Part shown: positions 44,274 through 53,852 of the stretch, in pieces
How positions within the stretch are numbered: the stretch's first letter is position 1
How the letters are laid out: each line of letters starts with the position of its first letter
The notes under the pieces: model-generated
What the model saw: the letters and a program-made list of their open reading frames with translations, nothing else
What the model was told of the DNA's origin: nothing
Databases searched by the model: none
Origin: Desulfosarcina sp. BuS5
GTDB lineage: Bacteria; Desulfobacterota; Desulfobacteria; Desulfobacterales; BuS5
Direction of reading: 5' to 3'
Assembly: GCF_028752835.1 (NCBI RefSeq)
Contig: NZ_CP087952.1
Span: 2,151,041-2,215,040, forward strand
Length of the DNA: 64,000 nt
Made by a program: the position numbers and the translations under genes

Positions 44274-45920
44274 TTAAAATTTAAAATTTCCGAATCTCGA
44301 TTCCTGAACCGGTTTTAAAAGCGCAATTTCAAATGCATCGCCGAGAATGTTGCGGGAATCCTTGAATGGTATGGTGCCGTCGTGAAATAGTCTTGCCTCA
44401 AGATAAAAAGGGTGGGCCTGCTTATTATACTTCTCAACCATCATCTGTTCAAATTTATTGGCGGCTTCCTCGTCCATCTCCCGGCCTCGTTTTTTTAAGT
44501 TGGCCCGCTCAAGAGTAGTTAAAATTGAACCGGCGGTCTGCCCTGCCATAACCGAGGTTCTGCCGCGCATGGTATTGAAAATAAAATGCGGATCATAGGC
44601 TCTGCCGCACATCCCATAATTGGCGGCTCCATGATCAGGCCCGATTACCCACTGTATCATGGGCACATTGGAACAGGCGCAAGCCCTTACCATGCCTGAG
44701 CCGTATTTCCCTATACCGGCATACTCCTCCTCGGTACCAACCATGTAGCCGGGAGAATTCTGGATGTAGAGGATCGGGATTTTCTGGGAAGAGCATCTAA
44801 CAACCCATTCTATGGCTTTCCTGGCAGAATCAACAAAGATTACACCGATACCGTTTCCAGCTATAATGCCCACCGGCAAGCCCTTGAGGTGGATTTTGCC
44901 GCATACAATATTATCGCCGCGGCCTGGATTGTAATTTTTTTTATATTCACTAAAAGCGCTTCCGTCTGCAATCGACTTAATTACTTCCCGAACATTAATC
45001 CCTTTATACGGATCGCTTGGAAGAACCTTGTACAGATGGTCCTCCGGAACTGTCGGCTCAATGGTTTCCCGACGTTCTATCTGCACTTTCTGTTTAGGAT
45101 CATAGGAGAGCAAGCTTCTCAGTTTTTCTATCCCTTCATCCTGTGACATAACCAAATGATCAGCACCCCCTGATATTGAGGTGTGAACTCTGGCGCCCCC
45201 CAGATCTTCCATTGTCACTTCTTCGCCTATGGCGGCTCTGACCATGGGAGGGCCGCCAAGAAATGAATAGGAGATCTTGTTTATCATGATCGATTCACAG
45301 GCCAGATAAACAGTATATGCACCTCCGGCAGTATTTCCGCCTGTGCTGAGAGTATACTGTTTTAAACCTTTGGCCGACATCCTGCACATATTGTAAAAAA
45401 AGCGTCCGAACTGACCCCTTCCGGGAAAGACCCTGTCCTGCATAGGAAGAAAGGCTCCTGCTGAATCGCCTATATAGACACAAGGCACACCGCACTGATC
45501 CGCCATTTCCTGGGCCCGGAGATGTTTTTTACAGTTAATGGGATAATAAGCGCCTGCTTTGACACGACTGTCATTTGCAATAATCATGGCCCAGTTGCCA
45601 TGGATTTTGCCTAAACCTGTGGCCAGACCAGCGCTAGGAACATCTTCCGCAAGCTCATAGTTGATTCCGAAACCGGCTCCCCGGCTAAGTTCAAGAAAAT
45701 CCGTATCAGGATCGATAAGTTGCTTGATAAGCTTACGCACAGGTTTTTTGCCCTGTTTGGCCAGACGGTCGAGCTGGCTTTGACCGCCTGCATTATAAGC
45801 TTTTTCCCAAAGCTCATAAAGTTTTTCTTCTTCCGCTTCCCAGTGCTTCAGGTTTTTCTGCTGCTCACGCTCTTTTTTTTTTTTACGCGATTCTCTACTT
45901 TTTTTTTCTGCCATGGCCAT
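44274..45920 (-). CDS. Biotin-dependent acyl-CoA carboxylase, carboxyltransferase subunit
   Basis: A 548-residue crotonase-fold carboxyltransferase. A lysine-rich N-terminal segment (first 40 residues) precedes the N domain (RGAGFGINYELAED, GIGVIFVDSARKA in the C domain) and the GGNTAGGAYTVYLACE and GMCGRAYDP motifs. The overall pattern is nearest methylcrotonyl-CoA carboxylase beta; glutaconyl-CoA or geranyl-CoA types cannot be excluded. It needs a biotin-carrying alpha subunit, not in the window. The adjacent biotin operon fits. AAAAAGG precedes the ATG. Confidence 0.85.
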   Translation of the reverse strand: MAMAEKKSRESRKKKKEREQQKNLKHWEAEEEKLYELWEKAYNAGGQSQLDRLAKQGKKPVRKLIKQLIDPDTDFLELSRGAGFGINYELAEDVPSAGLATGLGKIHGNWAMIIANDSRVKAGAYYPINCKKHLRAQEMADQCGVPCVYIGDSAGAFLPMQDRVFPGRGQFGRFFYNMCRMSAKGLKQYTLSTGGNTAGGAYTVYLACESIMINKISYSFLGGPPMVRAAIGEEVTMEDLGGARVHTSISGGADHLVMSQDEGIEKLRSLLSYDPKQKVQIERRETIEPTVPEDHLYKVLPSDPYKGINVREVIKSIADGSAFSEYKKNYNPGRGDNIVCGKIHLKGLPVGIIAGNGIGVIFVDSARKAIEWVVRCSSQKIPILYIQNSPGYMVGTEEEYAGIGKYGSGMVRACACSNVPMIQWVIGPDHGAANYGMCGRAYDPHFIFNTMRGRTSVMAGQTAGSILTTLERANLKKRGREMDEEAANKFEQMMVEKYNKQAHPFYLEARLFHDGTIPFKDSRNILGDAFEIALLKPVQESRFGNFKF

Positions 45921-46045
45921 TTTTCCTTTTTACTTTAAAATTATCGATTTCAGATCTCATAATACTCCTTTAAAAAGGACAGCTTTTTTTTGAAGCATTA
46001 TGGGCCAAATAAAATATCGATATTTAGCAAATACGATAACGGAAT

Positions 46046-46169
46046 TATAGATTGTCAGATAGTTATCCGATTTTAAAATTTGGTGCAAGGGCAGAGTAGA
46101 GACGCAAAATTTTGCGTCTCTACTCCGACGACCGATAACGCAGTGAAATTATTTATGTGATAATCTATA
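46046..46169. repeat. Family A palindromic repeat (reverse orientation)
   Basis: It starts TATAGATTGTCAGATAG and ends TTATTTATGTGATAATCTATA-like, i.e. the reverse of the copy at 20888. Hairpin arms GTAGAGACGCAAAA and TTTTGCGTCTCTAC lie at 46096-46123. It sits in the 514-base gap between divergent genes; the rest of the gap is AT-rich, contains their promoters, and shows no further gene. Confidence 0.8.
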
Positions 46170-46434
46170 GTACAATAAAAATATAATATATTGTTTTAAT
46201 AATGTATACTATAACATGCATTTTTTACAGGCTGTTTTAATAACAAATCTTTATTTCAAATTATTACACTAAAGGGCATAACTTGCTAATATTAAATAAT
46301 TCACTAATATTAAATAATTTTTTATGGCGATGACAATTAACTGTAACCAGTTATAAATATTGTTTCAAAAATATAAACGAAGATATATATAAAATTCAAT
46401 CTATATAAATCCATAAGCTGAAAGGAATAGTTTA

Positions 46435-47910
46435 ATGAAGCGTGATCAATGGAAAAGCCAAACGGGTTTTCTCTTTGCAGCCATAGGGTCAGCCATAGGG
46501 CTGGGCAATATCTGGCGTTTCAGCTATATGGCTTACAATCATGGAGGCGGCGCTTTTATAGCTCCTTATCTTATTGCGCTTGTAACGGCAGGCATACCTC
46601 TTTTAATACTCGAATTTTCAGTGGGACATGAATTAAGAGGTTCTGCCCCTTTGGCCTATGCAAAAATCAACAAAAAGATGGAATGGCTCGGATGGTGGGC
46701 TGTTACTTTCGTGATGTTCGGCATAGTACTCTACTATTCAGTAATAGTAGCATGGTGTATAATTTTTTTTGTTCTGTCATTTAACCTGGGATGGGGTAGT
46801 GATCCCAACACTTTCTTCTTCCAAAAATTCCTTTCCGTAAGCGACGCTCCTTTTAATATAGGTCAAATAAGAACTCCAATATTTGCAGGCCTTATTCTGG
46901 TCTGGTTTATCAACTGGGCTATTGTTTACAGGGGTGTTCAGCGTGGCATAGAAGCCGCCAACAAAATTTTTATGCCGGTCCTCTTTCTGTTGACTGCCCT
47001 GCTTGTTTTCTGGTCGCTCACTCTGGATGGAGCAATAAACGGCCTTAAAGCTTATTTAACACCCGATTTTTCAAAACTATCTGATCCAAAAGTCTGGATC
47101 GATGCCTACAGCCAGATATTTTTTACTTTGAGTCTAGGATTCGGGATTATGATAGCATATGCCAGCTATCTTCCCAGGAAAACGGATATAACAAAAAACG
47201 CTTTAATTACAGCAGTGATCAACAGCGCCTATTCCCTCTTTGCAGGGCTTGGTGTTTTCTCTGTTTTAGGCTTCATGGCCGGCTCACAGGGCAAAACAAT
47301 CGCAGAGGTGGTATCGCAAAGCATCGGCCTGGCTTTTGTAGCGTATCCAAAGGCTGTAAGCCTTATGCCGGCCGGCAATCTATTCGGAGCCGTTTTTTTT
47401 CTTTGCCTGGTAGTTGCCGGTTTTTCTTCATCCATATCGATCATTGAAGCCTTTGTTTCAGCGTTGATAGACAAGTTTAGAGTTCAAAGGGGCATGCTTG
47501 TCACTATAATTTCGATCACCGGGTTTACCGTTTCAATTATATTTGCCACCCAGGCAGGACTTCTGTGGCTCGATATTGTAGATCATTTTTTGACCCATTA
47601 CGGGCTTATAGTTGTCGGCATTGCGGAAGCGGTTTTAGTTGGCTGGTTTTTCCACATTAAGGTCCTGAGGCATCATATCAATAAAATATCTTCAATTAAA
47701 ATAGGTAAATGGTGGGATATCCTGATTAAATACTTCGTTCCGTTTGTTTTAGGAGTTATTCTTATCGGCGATTTATATAATGAGGTACAAAAACCTTATG
47801 GTGGATATTCCTGGACGTCAATAATCCTGATAGGAAGGGACTGGGTGCTTGTAACCTTGATTATTGCATTTGTTTTTTCTTCAAAAGCCTGGAAATCCGG
47901 GGACAGTTAA
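46435..47910 (+). CDS. Sodium-dependent neurotransmitter:sodium symporter family transporter
   Basis: A 491-residue NSS (SNF/LeuT-type) protein with about 12 membrane segments. The first segment has the sodium-binding signature SAIGLGNIWRF (about residues 18-28), with unwound-helix Gly residues. ADL-like ASYLPRKTDITKNALITA and the segment SFLFAGLGVFSVLG-like (YSLFAGLGVFSVLG) are typical. It imports amino acids or related substrates with sodium; the substrate is unknown. AAAGGAA lies 6 bases before the ATG. Confidence 0.93.
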   Translation: MKRDQWKSQTGFLFAAIGSAIGLGNIWRFSYMAYNHGGGAFIAPYLIALVTAGIPLLILEFSVGHELRGSAPLAYAKINKKMEWLGWWAVTFVMFGIVLYYSVIVAWCIIFFVLSFNLGWGSDPNTFFFQKFLSVSDAPFNIGQIRTPIFAGLILVWFINWAIVYRGVQRGIEAANKIFMPVLFLLTALLVFWSLTLDGAINGLKAYLTPDFSKLSDPKVWIDAYSQIFFTLSLGFGIMIAYASYLPRKTDITKNALITAVINSAYSLFAGLGVFSVLGFMAGSQGKTIAEVVSQSIGLAFVAYPKAVSLMPAGNLFGAVFFLCLVVAGFSSSISIIEAFVSALIDKFRVQRGMLVTIISITGFTVSIIFATQAGLLWLDIVDHFLTHYGLIVVGIAEAVLVGWFFHIKVLRHHINKISSIKIGKWWDILIKYFVPFVLGVILIGDLYNEVQKPYGGYSWTSIILIGRDWVLVTLIIAFVFSSKAWKSGDS

Positions 47911-48051
47911 CTGTTCCCTTTGGTTCTGGTGAAATTGAAAGTGCATACCGTTACGTGATCCAAGCAAGATTGAAACTTACTGGCGCTTGGCGGGATAAAG
48001 ACACCGCCGACACCATGTTAGCACTGAGAACAATAAGAGCTATCTCTATCC
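47909..48051 (+). pseudogene. C-terminal scrap of an ISKra4/ISLre2-type transposase
   Basis: Just past the transporter stop, one frame reads VPFGSGEIESAYRYVIQARL then KLTGAWRDKDTADTMLALRT, the conserved end of ISKra4/ISLre2-like transposases (GSGxxESxHRxxxQxRxKxxGAWW). About 47 codons remain, closed on the right by the family C element at 48055. A non-functional remnant. Confidence 0.7.
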
Positions 48052-48054
48052 TTA

Positions 48055-48211
48055 GGGCTCGCGCAAAAATAACTTTACATTTTAAGCGTCGATACATCCT
48101 GCCTGGCTACGTTACGAAAGCTTAGAAATATCTTGATATTCCTACGCTTTCGCGCCTTGCCAGCCAGGCGCCTCAACACTTAAAATTGCTAACTTATTTT
48201 TGTGCAAACCC
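48055..48211. repeat. Family C MITE, 157 bp, TTA duplication
   Basis: Ends GGGCTCGCGCAAAAATAA and the near-complement TTATTTTTGTGCAAACCC are flanked by TTA (48052-48054, 48212-48214). A strong interior hairpin pairs CGTTACGAAAGC with GCTTTCGCGCC-type sequence around ATATCTTGATAT. Almost identical in sequence and exactly equal in length to the copy at 53885-54041. Confidence 0.85.
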
Positions 48212-48215
48212 TTAG

Positions 48216-50310
48216 CCCATCTTTTTGAGTTTTATGGGCAAATGCTCAAAATAAGCCTCATTTTAGAATTTTCAAAAATTTAATTTGAATGATTTTAATA
48301 GGTTAAAAATAATTTGCTCTGGCTTTACCAGTGTAGTGCCATAAAATAAAAAATAACTTGACTTTTTATTGATATCCGCCTATATTGGGCAACATGTATA
48401 TTAGAAAAACCACAATAAAAAGTCGAAAAGATGGCAAACAATATTACACCTATAGATTGGTTCAATCCGAACGAACTGCAAAGGGAGTCAGCCAGCACAC
48501 ATTAATTAATCTCGGTACGGCTTTTTCTCTGCCACGGGATCAATGGCCAGAATTATCTTCACGCATTCAGGAGATTATCAGTGGCCAGCAGAGTTTTTTC
48601 AAAATTTCTGAAGAAATAGAGGAGCTTGCTCAAAATTATGCAGCCCGGATTATTCACGCGCAACACAAAAATAAAGCTGAAAATAATAAGCCGGATTATC
48701 GCGAGGTAGATGTAGACAGCCTGGAAATGTTCAGGCCACGCAGTGTAAGCTGTGAACATGTGGCGCTGGAAGCGTTTGTTTTTTTAAAACTTGGTGAAGA
48801 ACTAAAAGCCCTGGGATTCAATGGCCCTCAGCTCGCAGCAGCAACCGGTACAATAATAGGTCGTATGTGTCAACCAGGTAGTGAACTGGCAACTCATTAC
48901 TGGCTCCAGAATGTTTCAGGCTTGGGTGAATTAATTGATTATGATTTCAACAAAATTAATCTATACAAAATGTATAAAATCTCTGATCAGCTTCTCAATA
49001 ATAAGGAAGCCATAGAAAATCATCTATACTTACAAGAAAAGAATTTATTTGAATTTCAAGAGACAATAACCCTTTATGATCTTACCAACACTTATTTTGA
49101 AGGCAGCAGTAAAGCAAACAAGCTGGGGAAACGCGGACATTCCAAAGAGAAACGTTCTGATTGTCCACTGGTAACTTTGGCTTTGGTGCTGGACAGCAGT
49201 GGCTTTCCCAAGCGCAGCAAAGTATTTGAGGGTAATGTAAGTGAACCGTCAACATTAAAAAAAATGATTGTTGGTTTGGAAAGAAAGAATTTATCCCAAG
49301 AGCTGTTTAAGCCCTCAAAAGCGACTATAGTAATGGATGCCGGAATTGCCACTGAAGATAATATTAAATGGCTCAGGGAAAACAGTTATCCATATATTGT
49401 AGTTAGCCGAAAACATCATCGCGAATTTAATGAAGATGAAGCAGTTGTGGTAAAACAAGACAATGACTGCACAGTAAAAGTGCAAAAAATTATTGACTCA
49501 GAAAATGATGAGGTTTTGTTGTATTGTCACTCTACAAAGCGGGAAAAAAAAGAACAGGCTATTAATGATCGCTTTACCATTCGCTTTGAAAAGGCTGTCA
49601 GCAAACTTGAGTCAGGCTTGCATAAAAAAGGATGTCTAAAAAAATACGATAAAGTCCTGGAAAAAATAGGTCGTCTGAAACAGCAATATTCCAAGGCTGC
49701 AAAGCATTATAAAATAGAAGTATCTAAAAACGAAAAAAATGGCAACGCTGTTAAGATCCTTTGGACACGCCAAACGCTTGCGGACACAAAAGATAGTTTG
49801 CCGGGAGTATATTGTCTCAGAACAACCCATATGGAATTTGATGAAGCTACGCTATGGCGTACATATACAATGTTAACGGATTTGGAGGCTGTTTTTCGTT
49901 CACTGAAATCCGAGCTTGGGATGCGGCCGGTTTTTCACCAAATCACAAAACGGGTGACAGGTCATATTTTTATCAGTGTCATCGCTTACCATTTGATACA
50001 TAGTATTCGTTACCGATTGAAAAAGACGGGGATAAACAGTAGCTGGTCTGATTTGAGAAAACAACTGGCAGGCCAAAATCGAGTAACAGTTTCCATGCAG
50101 TGCCGAAATGATAATGTTGTACATGTAAGAAAAAGCACACGACCGGAATCACGACAACAGAAAATATATTCTGCTTTAGGGTTAAGCTCTCTCCCTGGCA
50201 GAACGATGAAAACAACTATCAAAAAAAATAAAAGTAGTGCCATAACTAAGATTTTAAAAAAGTAACCTACTGTAATTATAGTGTTTATTTTTTTTATTCA
50301 AAAAGATGGG
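48216..50310 (+). mobile_element. IS1634-family insertion sequence
   Basis: The inverted ends CCCATCTTTTTGA (48216-48228) and its complement (50298-50310) enclose one transposase gene. It starts 1 base past the TTA that follows the family C element at 48055, so two elements are packed end to end. Target duplication not evident. Confidence 0.7.
48394..50265 (+). CDS. IS1634-family transposase
   Basis: A 623-residue DDE transposase (IS4 superfamily). It begins MYIRKTTIKSRKDGKQYYTYRLV, typical of IS1634. Catalytic residues are probable in TLYDLTNTYFEG (Asp), TIVMDAGIATEDN (Asp) and VFRSLKSELGMRPVFH (Glu, in the YREK-like signature). The ATG at 48394 is preferred over the TTG 9 bases earlier. 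The frame looks complete. Confidence 0.88.
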   Translation: MYIRKTTIKSRKDGKQYYTYRLVQSERTAKGVSQHTLINLGTAFSLPRDQWPELSSRIQEIISGQQSFFKISEEIEELAQNYAARIIHAQHKNKAENNKPDYREVDVDSLEMFRPRSVSCEHVALEAFVFLKLGEELKALGFNGPQLAAATGTIIGRMCQPGSELATHYWLQNVSGLGELIDYDFNKINLYKMYKISDQLLNNKEAIENHLYLQEKNLFEFQETITLYDLTNTYFEGSSKANKLGKRGHSKEKRSDCPLVTLALVLDSSGFPKRSKVFEGNVSEPSTLKKMIVGLERKNLSQELFKPSKATIVMDAGIATEDNIKWLRENSYPYIVVSRKHHREFNEDEAVVVKQDNDCTVKVQKIIDSENDEVLLYCHSTKREKKEQAINDRFTIRFEKAVSKLESGLHKKGCLKKYDKVLEKIGRLKQQYSKAAKHYKIEVSKNEKNGNAVKILWTRQTLADTKDSLPGVYCLRTTHMEFDEATLWRTYTMLTDLEAVFRSLKSELGMRPVFHQITKRVTGHIFISVIAYHLIHSIRYRLKKTGINSSWSDLRKQLAGQNRVTVSMQCRNDNVVHVRKSTRPESRQQKIYSALGLSSLPGRTMKTTIKKNKSSAITKILKK

Positions 50311-50359
50311 TTGAGTGATTATAATCTGTTTCTAATTATTTCAGGACAAATAAATTAAC

Positions 50360-52018
50360 ATGGCGTACATAACTCGTAAACAAATTAAAGGTGTCACCTA
50401 TTATTATGCTGAAGAGAGTGAACGACTTGACGGAAAAACTCGAAGGAAATGGCAAAAATATTTAGGCCCTTTGCACAAAATAATGTCTGCATTGGACGGG
50501 CTTCCCTCAAAACCCCAATATGCAGAAATATTTGAACTTGGATCTCCAGCAGCATATTTGAAGATTGTCCAGGATTTCAAAATAATTCAAACCTTGGACA
50601 GCACCCTTCATAAACGCAGTCAGGGCTTGACAACTGGTTTTTATCTGGGGTTAGCCGCAATCAACAGAGGAATTGAATCTGTCAGTAAACGTTCCATGTG
50701 GAATTGGTATAAAAATACAATTTTGTTAAGAGCCTTTCCAGAAGTAGATCAAAAATCATTAAGTTCTCAGCGTTTTTGGGACAACATGTCAACCATCAAT
50801 GAGTATAAGATCAAGCCAGCCTGGATGAATCTTATTAATTCAGTTCTGGAACATGAAAAAATTGATATATCCAAAGTTTCGTATGATGGTACTAATTTTT
50901 ACTCTTTTATACACTTTTTCAATAGCCATTGTTCCTTAGCTCAAAGAGGGAAAAACAAGCAGGGTCGAGGAGATCTAAAACAAATTAATTATGCCTTGTT
51001 TTGTACTCGCCAAGACCATTTTCCGCTTTACTTTGATGTATACGAAGGAAACCGCCATGATTCCAAAGCATTTGAAAACGTAATTGATAATTTCTTTGAG
51101 GCTTTTCTAAGCAAGGTTCACAATGAAAAAGGGATGACAATTGTATTTGATAAAGGAAATAATTCGGACGCAAATTTTAAAAAATTCATAACAGATTCAG
51201 AATTTCATTTTGTCGGCTCAGTCAAACCGGATGATCATAAAGAACTGGCTATGATATCCAATAATGATGAGTCCCTGAAACCAGTATCCCATCCTCGTTT
51301 AGATCAGGTAAAAGCGTTTCGGACACAAAAAAATATATACGGTAAAAACCTTACCGTCATTGTTACTTTCAATAATACCCTATACACATCTCAGCTTCAA
51401 TCAATTAATAATGAAATTAACAAATGCATTGGTAAATTAAGTCTGCTATCGTCTAAATTAGAAAATCGTATTGCCAAAATAATTACAAAAGGAAAAAAGC
51501 CGACAAAAGAGTCGATTCAAAGACAGGCCGCATCAATTCGTTCAGGCCAGCATATGAAAAAACTAATTTCTGTGAGGGTTACTGACTGCAATGGTATCCC
51601 AAGGCTCAATTATCATTTGAATAATACTGCTTTTGCCGAACTATGTGATACATATCTTGGAAAAAACATTATAATTACTGACAATGCTCATTGGACAACG
51701 GAAGAAATTATTGTATCATATCGTAGTCAATACATCATTGAAGATGTTTTTAAACAGATGAAAGATCGAAAAACAGGAAGCTGGTGGCCAATGTTTCACT
51801 GGACAGATCAGATGATAAGAGTTCATGCTTTGTATTGTTCAATAACCTTGCTGATTCGGGCTTTAATGATGAAAAAAATTCAAAAAGCCGGAATATCAAT
51901 TTCTATTAACAGAGCTCAGGAAAAATTATCAAAGATTCGAGAAGTCTTAAATGTATTTCCTCCCAAAAGAAAAAAAAAGGTCTCTCAATCAACAATTTCG
52001 AAAATGGATGAAACTTAA
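50360..52018 (+). CDS. IS1634-like transposase, second element
   Basis: A 552-residue transposase of the same broad IS1634/IS4 group but clearly different from the previous gene. It starts MAYITRKQIKGVTYYYAEES; DGTNFYSFI (Asp), MTIVFDKGNNSDANFK (Asp) and SQYIIEDVFKQMKD (Glu) mark the catalytic core. No inverted ends were found by eye. It lies 50 bases beyond the right end of the first IS, so elements have piled up here. Confidence 0.85.
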   Translation: MAYITRKQIKGVTYYYAEESERLDGKTRRKWQKYLGPLHKIMSALDGLPSKPQYAEIFELGSPAAYLKIVQDFKIIQTLDSTLHKRSQGLTTGFYLGLAAINRGIESVSKRSMWNWYKNTILLRAFPEVDQKSLSSQRFWDNMSTINEYKIKPAWMNLINSVLEHEKIDISKVSYDGTNFYSFIHFFNSHCSLAQRGKNKQGRGDLKQINYALFCTRQDHFPLYFDVYEGNRHDSKAFENVIDNFFEAFLSKVHNEKGMTIVFDKGNNSDANFKKFITDSEFHFVGSVKPDDHKELAMISNNDESLKPVSHPRLDQVKAFRTQKNIYGKNLTVIVTFNNTLYTSQLQSINNEINKCIGKLSLLSSKLENRIAKIITKGKKPTKESIQRQAASIRSGQHMKKLISVRVTDCNGIPRLNYHLNNTAFAELCDTYLGKNIIITDNAHWTTEEIIVSYRSQYIIEDVFKQMKDRKTGSWWPMFHWTDQMIRVHALYCSITLLIRALMMKKIQKAGISISINRAQEKLSKIREVLNVFPPKRKKKVSQSTISKMDET

Positions 52019-52144
52019 CAACGCTTATTTGAAATCTTTGAAATGGAGACTTTTTTATGAAGTTAGGGAGGACGCATACCATACAATTTTTTTTGTTAAA
52101 TCAAATAGTTGATGGTCAACTTTCTGCTAACTCGTAAACTCGGG

Positions 52145-52418
52145 CTAAAACTCCGATATAAGGATTTTTAAATAAAAAGGTAGCTTTCAACGCCTACGTT
52201 ACGAGGGGTTTTAAAGCGCGTACAGGCGCGTAATTGCATTTATCGAGTTTGATCTCGAAACAATGATGGAGGAGTTTTAAAGCGCGTACAGGCGCGTAAT
52301 TGCATAAATAGAGGTGTTTGTATGACTGTGTGGCTATCAAGTTTACTTGATTAACCTATTGATATAATTAATATTTCATACTATTATCTTTGCTTAAATC
52401 CTTATATCGGAGTTTTAG
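52145..52418. repeat. 274-bp element with 23-bp perfect inverted ends and two internal 32-bp direct repeats
   Basis: CTAAAACTCCGATATAAGGA (first 20 of 23 bases, 52145-52167) is perfectly complementary to 52396-52418. Within it, a 32-base sequence starting GTTTTAAAGCGCGTACAGGC occurs twice without mismatch (52208-52239 and 52274-52305), 34 bases apart. No open frame inside. A 2-base TA duplication at the borders is possible. It truncates the following P460-like gene. Confidence 0.8.
52208..52305. repeat. Two 32-bp direct repeats with a 34-bp spacer
   Basis: Repeat copies at 52208-52239 and 52274-52305 are identical. The unit and spacer sizes are CRISPR-like, but only two units exist, no cas gene is near, and they lie inside an inverted-repeat element. 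Binding sites for a transposase or a regulator are as likely. Confidence 0.75.
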
Positions 52419-52688
52419 TATGTAAATAACCTGGCTTTACATTCTTTAAAACCACCTGTCCAATATGGTTCCATTGAGGTAAAGGAAAATTACGGTAAGG
52501 ACAAAGAGCTCAAAGCAATTACGGTGATGTACAAAGTCGCTGGTTATAATTCGGATGACGGGGACTGGTTTTGGGCCAAATACTCACCCGACGGTAAAGC
52601 AGATAAGTTTGGAAAACCCAAGGGTTCTGTCGGTTGTCATGGCACTCGGGCAGCTAATGACTTCATTCTTGTTCATGAATTCAAGTAG
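52419..52688 (+). pseudogene. Cytochrome P460-like remnant with broken heme motif
   Basis: The open frame to the stop at 52686 reads LHSLKPPVQYGSIEVKENYG, then ITVMYKVAGYNSDDGDWFWAKY, then KGSVGCHGTRAANDFILVHEFK. This is the C-terminal pattern of cytochrome P460-like c-type heme proteins. The heme motif should be CxxCH, but reads SVGCH, so the first Cys is lost. The N-terminus and signal peptide are missing at the element boundary (52418). A decayed relic. Confidence 0.65.
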
Positions 52689-52821
52689 AAGAAGCAATGC
52701 CTATTCGATTACGGAACAAAACGCGCCTCTGTGCCGGTGATGCCTGGCCTTTGCTCCAAGATTTGCAATCTCGGCTTATTAAAACGTCTAAAATTCCTAC
52801 ATCCTGTGTAAAATTGTTTAA

Positions 52822-53016
52822 GAACCGGATAGGCATGTAAGAGACTACAATGTCGAAAGTCTGTTTGCCTTCGGTTTCGGTTTTTATATGGACAAAAATA
52901 AACGAAAGGCCCTCTCACTTATTCACGCGATATGCAATATAGTGATGTTGTTTCTTGCTTTATCACAGATTTATACCGGTATTGGCGTTTACCGGACATA
53001 CGTACTGGGGCTTTAG
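52822..53016 (+). pseudogene. C-terminal remnant of a small membrane protein
   Basis: The frame between stops reads RDYNVESLFAFGFGFYMDKN, then one hydrophobic helix (LIHAICNIVMLFLALSQIYTGIGVY), then RTYVLGL. It resembles the end of DUF4405/cytochrome b-type membrane proteins found beside P460-like genes, but I cannot name it firmly. A short ATG-started peptide (42 residues from the Met before DKN) is possible. No ribosome site is visible. Confidence 0.4.
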
Positions 53017-53110
53017 TTCGCTGAAATAGAGTTTAACGGTACAACCTTAATACCATGTCTATTTACTTGAAAGGGTTGAGAATAAAATTTTTAGAAAAGG
53101 AGAAGCTACC

Positions 53111-53776
53111 ATGTCAATAAAACAAATTTCATATGACGAAGCCAGGGAAGATATGAAGCCCGGAGATGTAATCGCCTTTGGAGGGAAAGGCCATTTTTCC
53201 GAAATAATTAAATTTGCCACTTTTTCTAATGTTTCCCATGTTGGAGTTATTATTAAAACAAAAATACCAGAAGATGATACCGGTAGGTTTTTTAATCAAA
53301 TTATAGAGTCAACCTCATTAAACGGATTTAATGGCGTCAATATTTCCAGGTTCAGTGACAGGCTAAATACCTATGAAGGTGAACTTTGGTGGCTTCCACT
53401 AAAGGATGAGATCCGCGAAAAATTATTTGATCAGAAAAAATTTTTTAATTTTCTCTTCAATCAGGCAAAAGAGAGAAAGCCTTATGACATGCCGCAAGCC
53501 ATCAAATCGGCAATTGATGTTCTGGATAACCTGCCATTCGGGATGCATGGTCCTGGCTATAATCGAGAAGATTTTAGTAAATTCTTCTGTTCAGAGCTTG
53601 TATCGGCAGGTTTAGAGGTTGCTGGTGCTGTTGGCAGTGTAAATACTGCTGAAGTAACACCTATAGACTTGTGTAGGTGGAATATTTATAAAAAGAACTA
53701 TTACCAGTTAAAGGGTGATACTAACAAGAAAATTTCGCGCTTTAATACTGCTTCACCCGCAGATTGGAACGTGTAA
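53111..53776 (+). CDS. Permuted papain-like amidase/peptidase (YiiX/NlpC-P60-like)
   Basis: A 221-residue protein without signal peptide. It begins with the circularly permuted layout: His in KPGDVIAFGGKGHFSEIIKF and SNVSHVGVII, and the catalytic Cys late, in FFCSELVSAGLEVAG (about residue 165). This is the YiiX/YaeF type of NlpC/P60 fold; substrates may be lipid or peptide amide bonds. AAAAGGAG lies 8 bases before the ATG. A good hairpin follows at 53853. It stands alone among mobile DNA. Confidence 0.8.
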   Translation: MSIKQISYDEAREDMKPGDVIAFGGKGHFSEIIKFATFSNVSHVGVIIKTKIPEDDTGRFFNQIIESTSLNGFNGVNISRFSDRLNTYEGELWWLPLKDEIREKLFDQKKFFNFLFNQAKERKPYDMPQAIKSAIDVLDNLPFGMHGPGYNREDFSKFFCSELVSAGLEVAGAVGSVNTAEVTPIDLCRWNIYKKNYYQLKGDTNKKISRFNTASPADWNV

Positions 53777-53852
53777 ATAAGTGGTGCCATTTCGGCAAGT
53801 CTGAGCAAACGAAAAAAAATATATTTTTATGTATTTTTTTGGAGGAGGGAGT

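Noticed and set aside
46170-46434. Small genes or RNA in the AT-rich leader before the NSS transporter
   Set aside because: No open frame with a ribosome site and no riboswitch-like structure seen.
52208-52305. CRISPR array
   Set aside because: Only two repeat units, no cas genes in the window, and the units lie inside a 274-bp inverted-repeat element.
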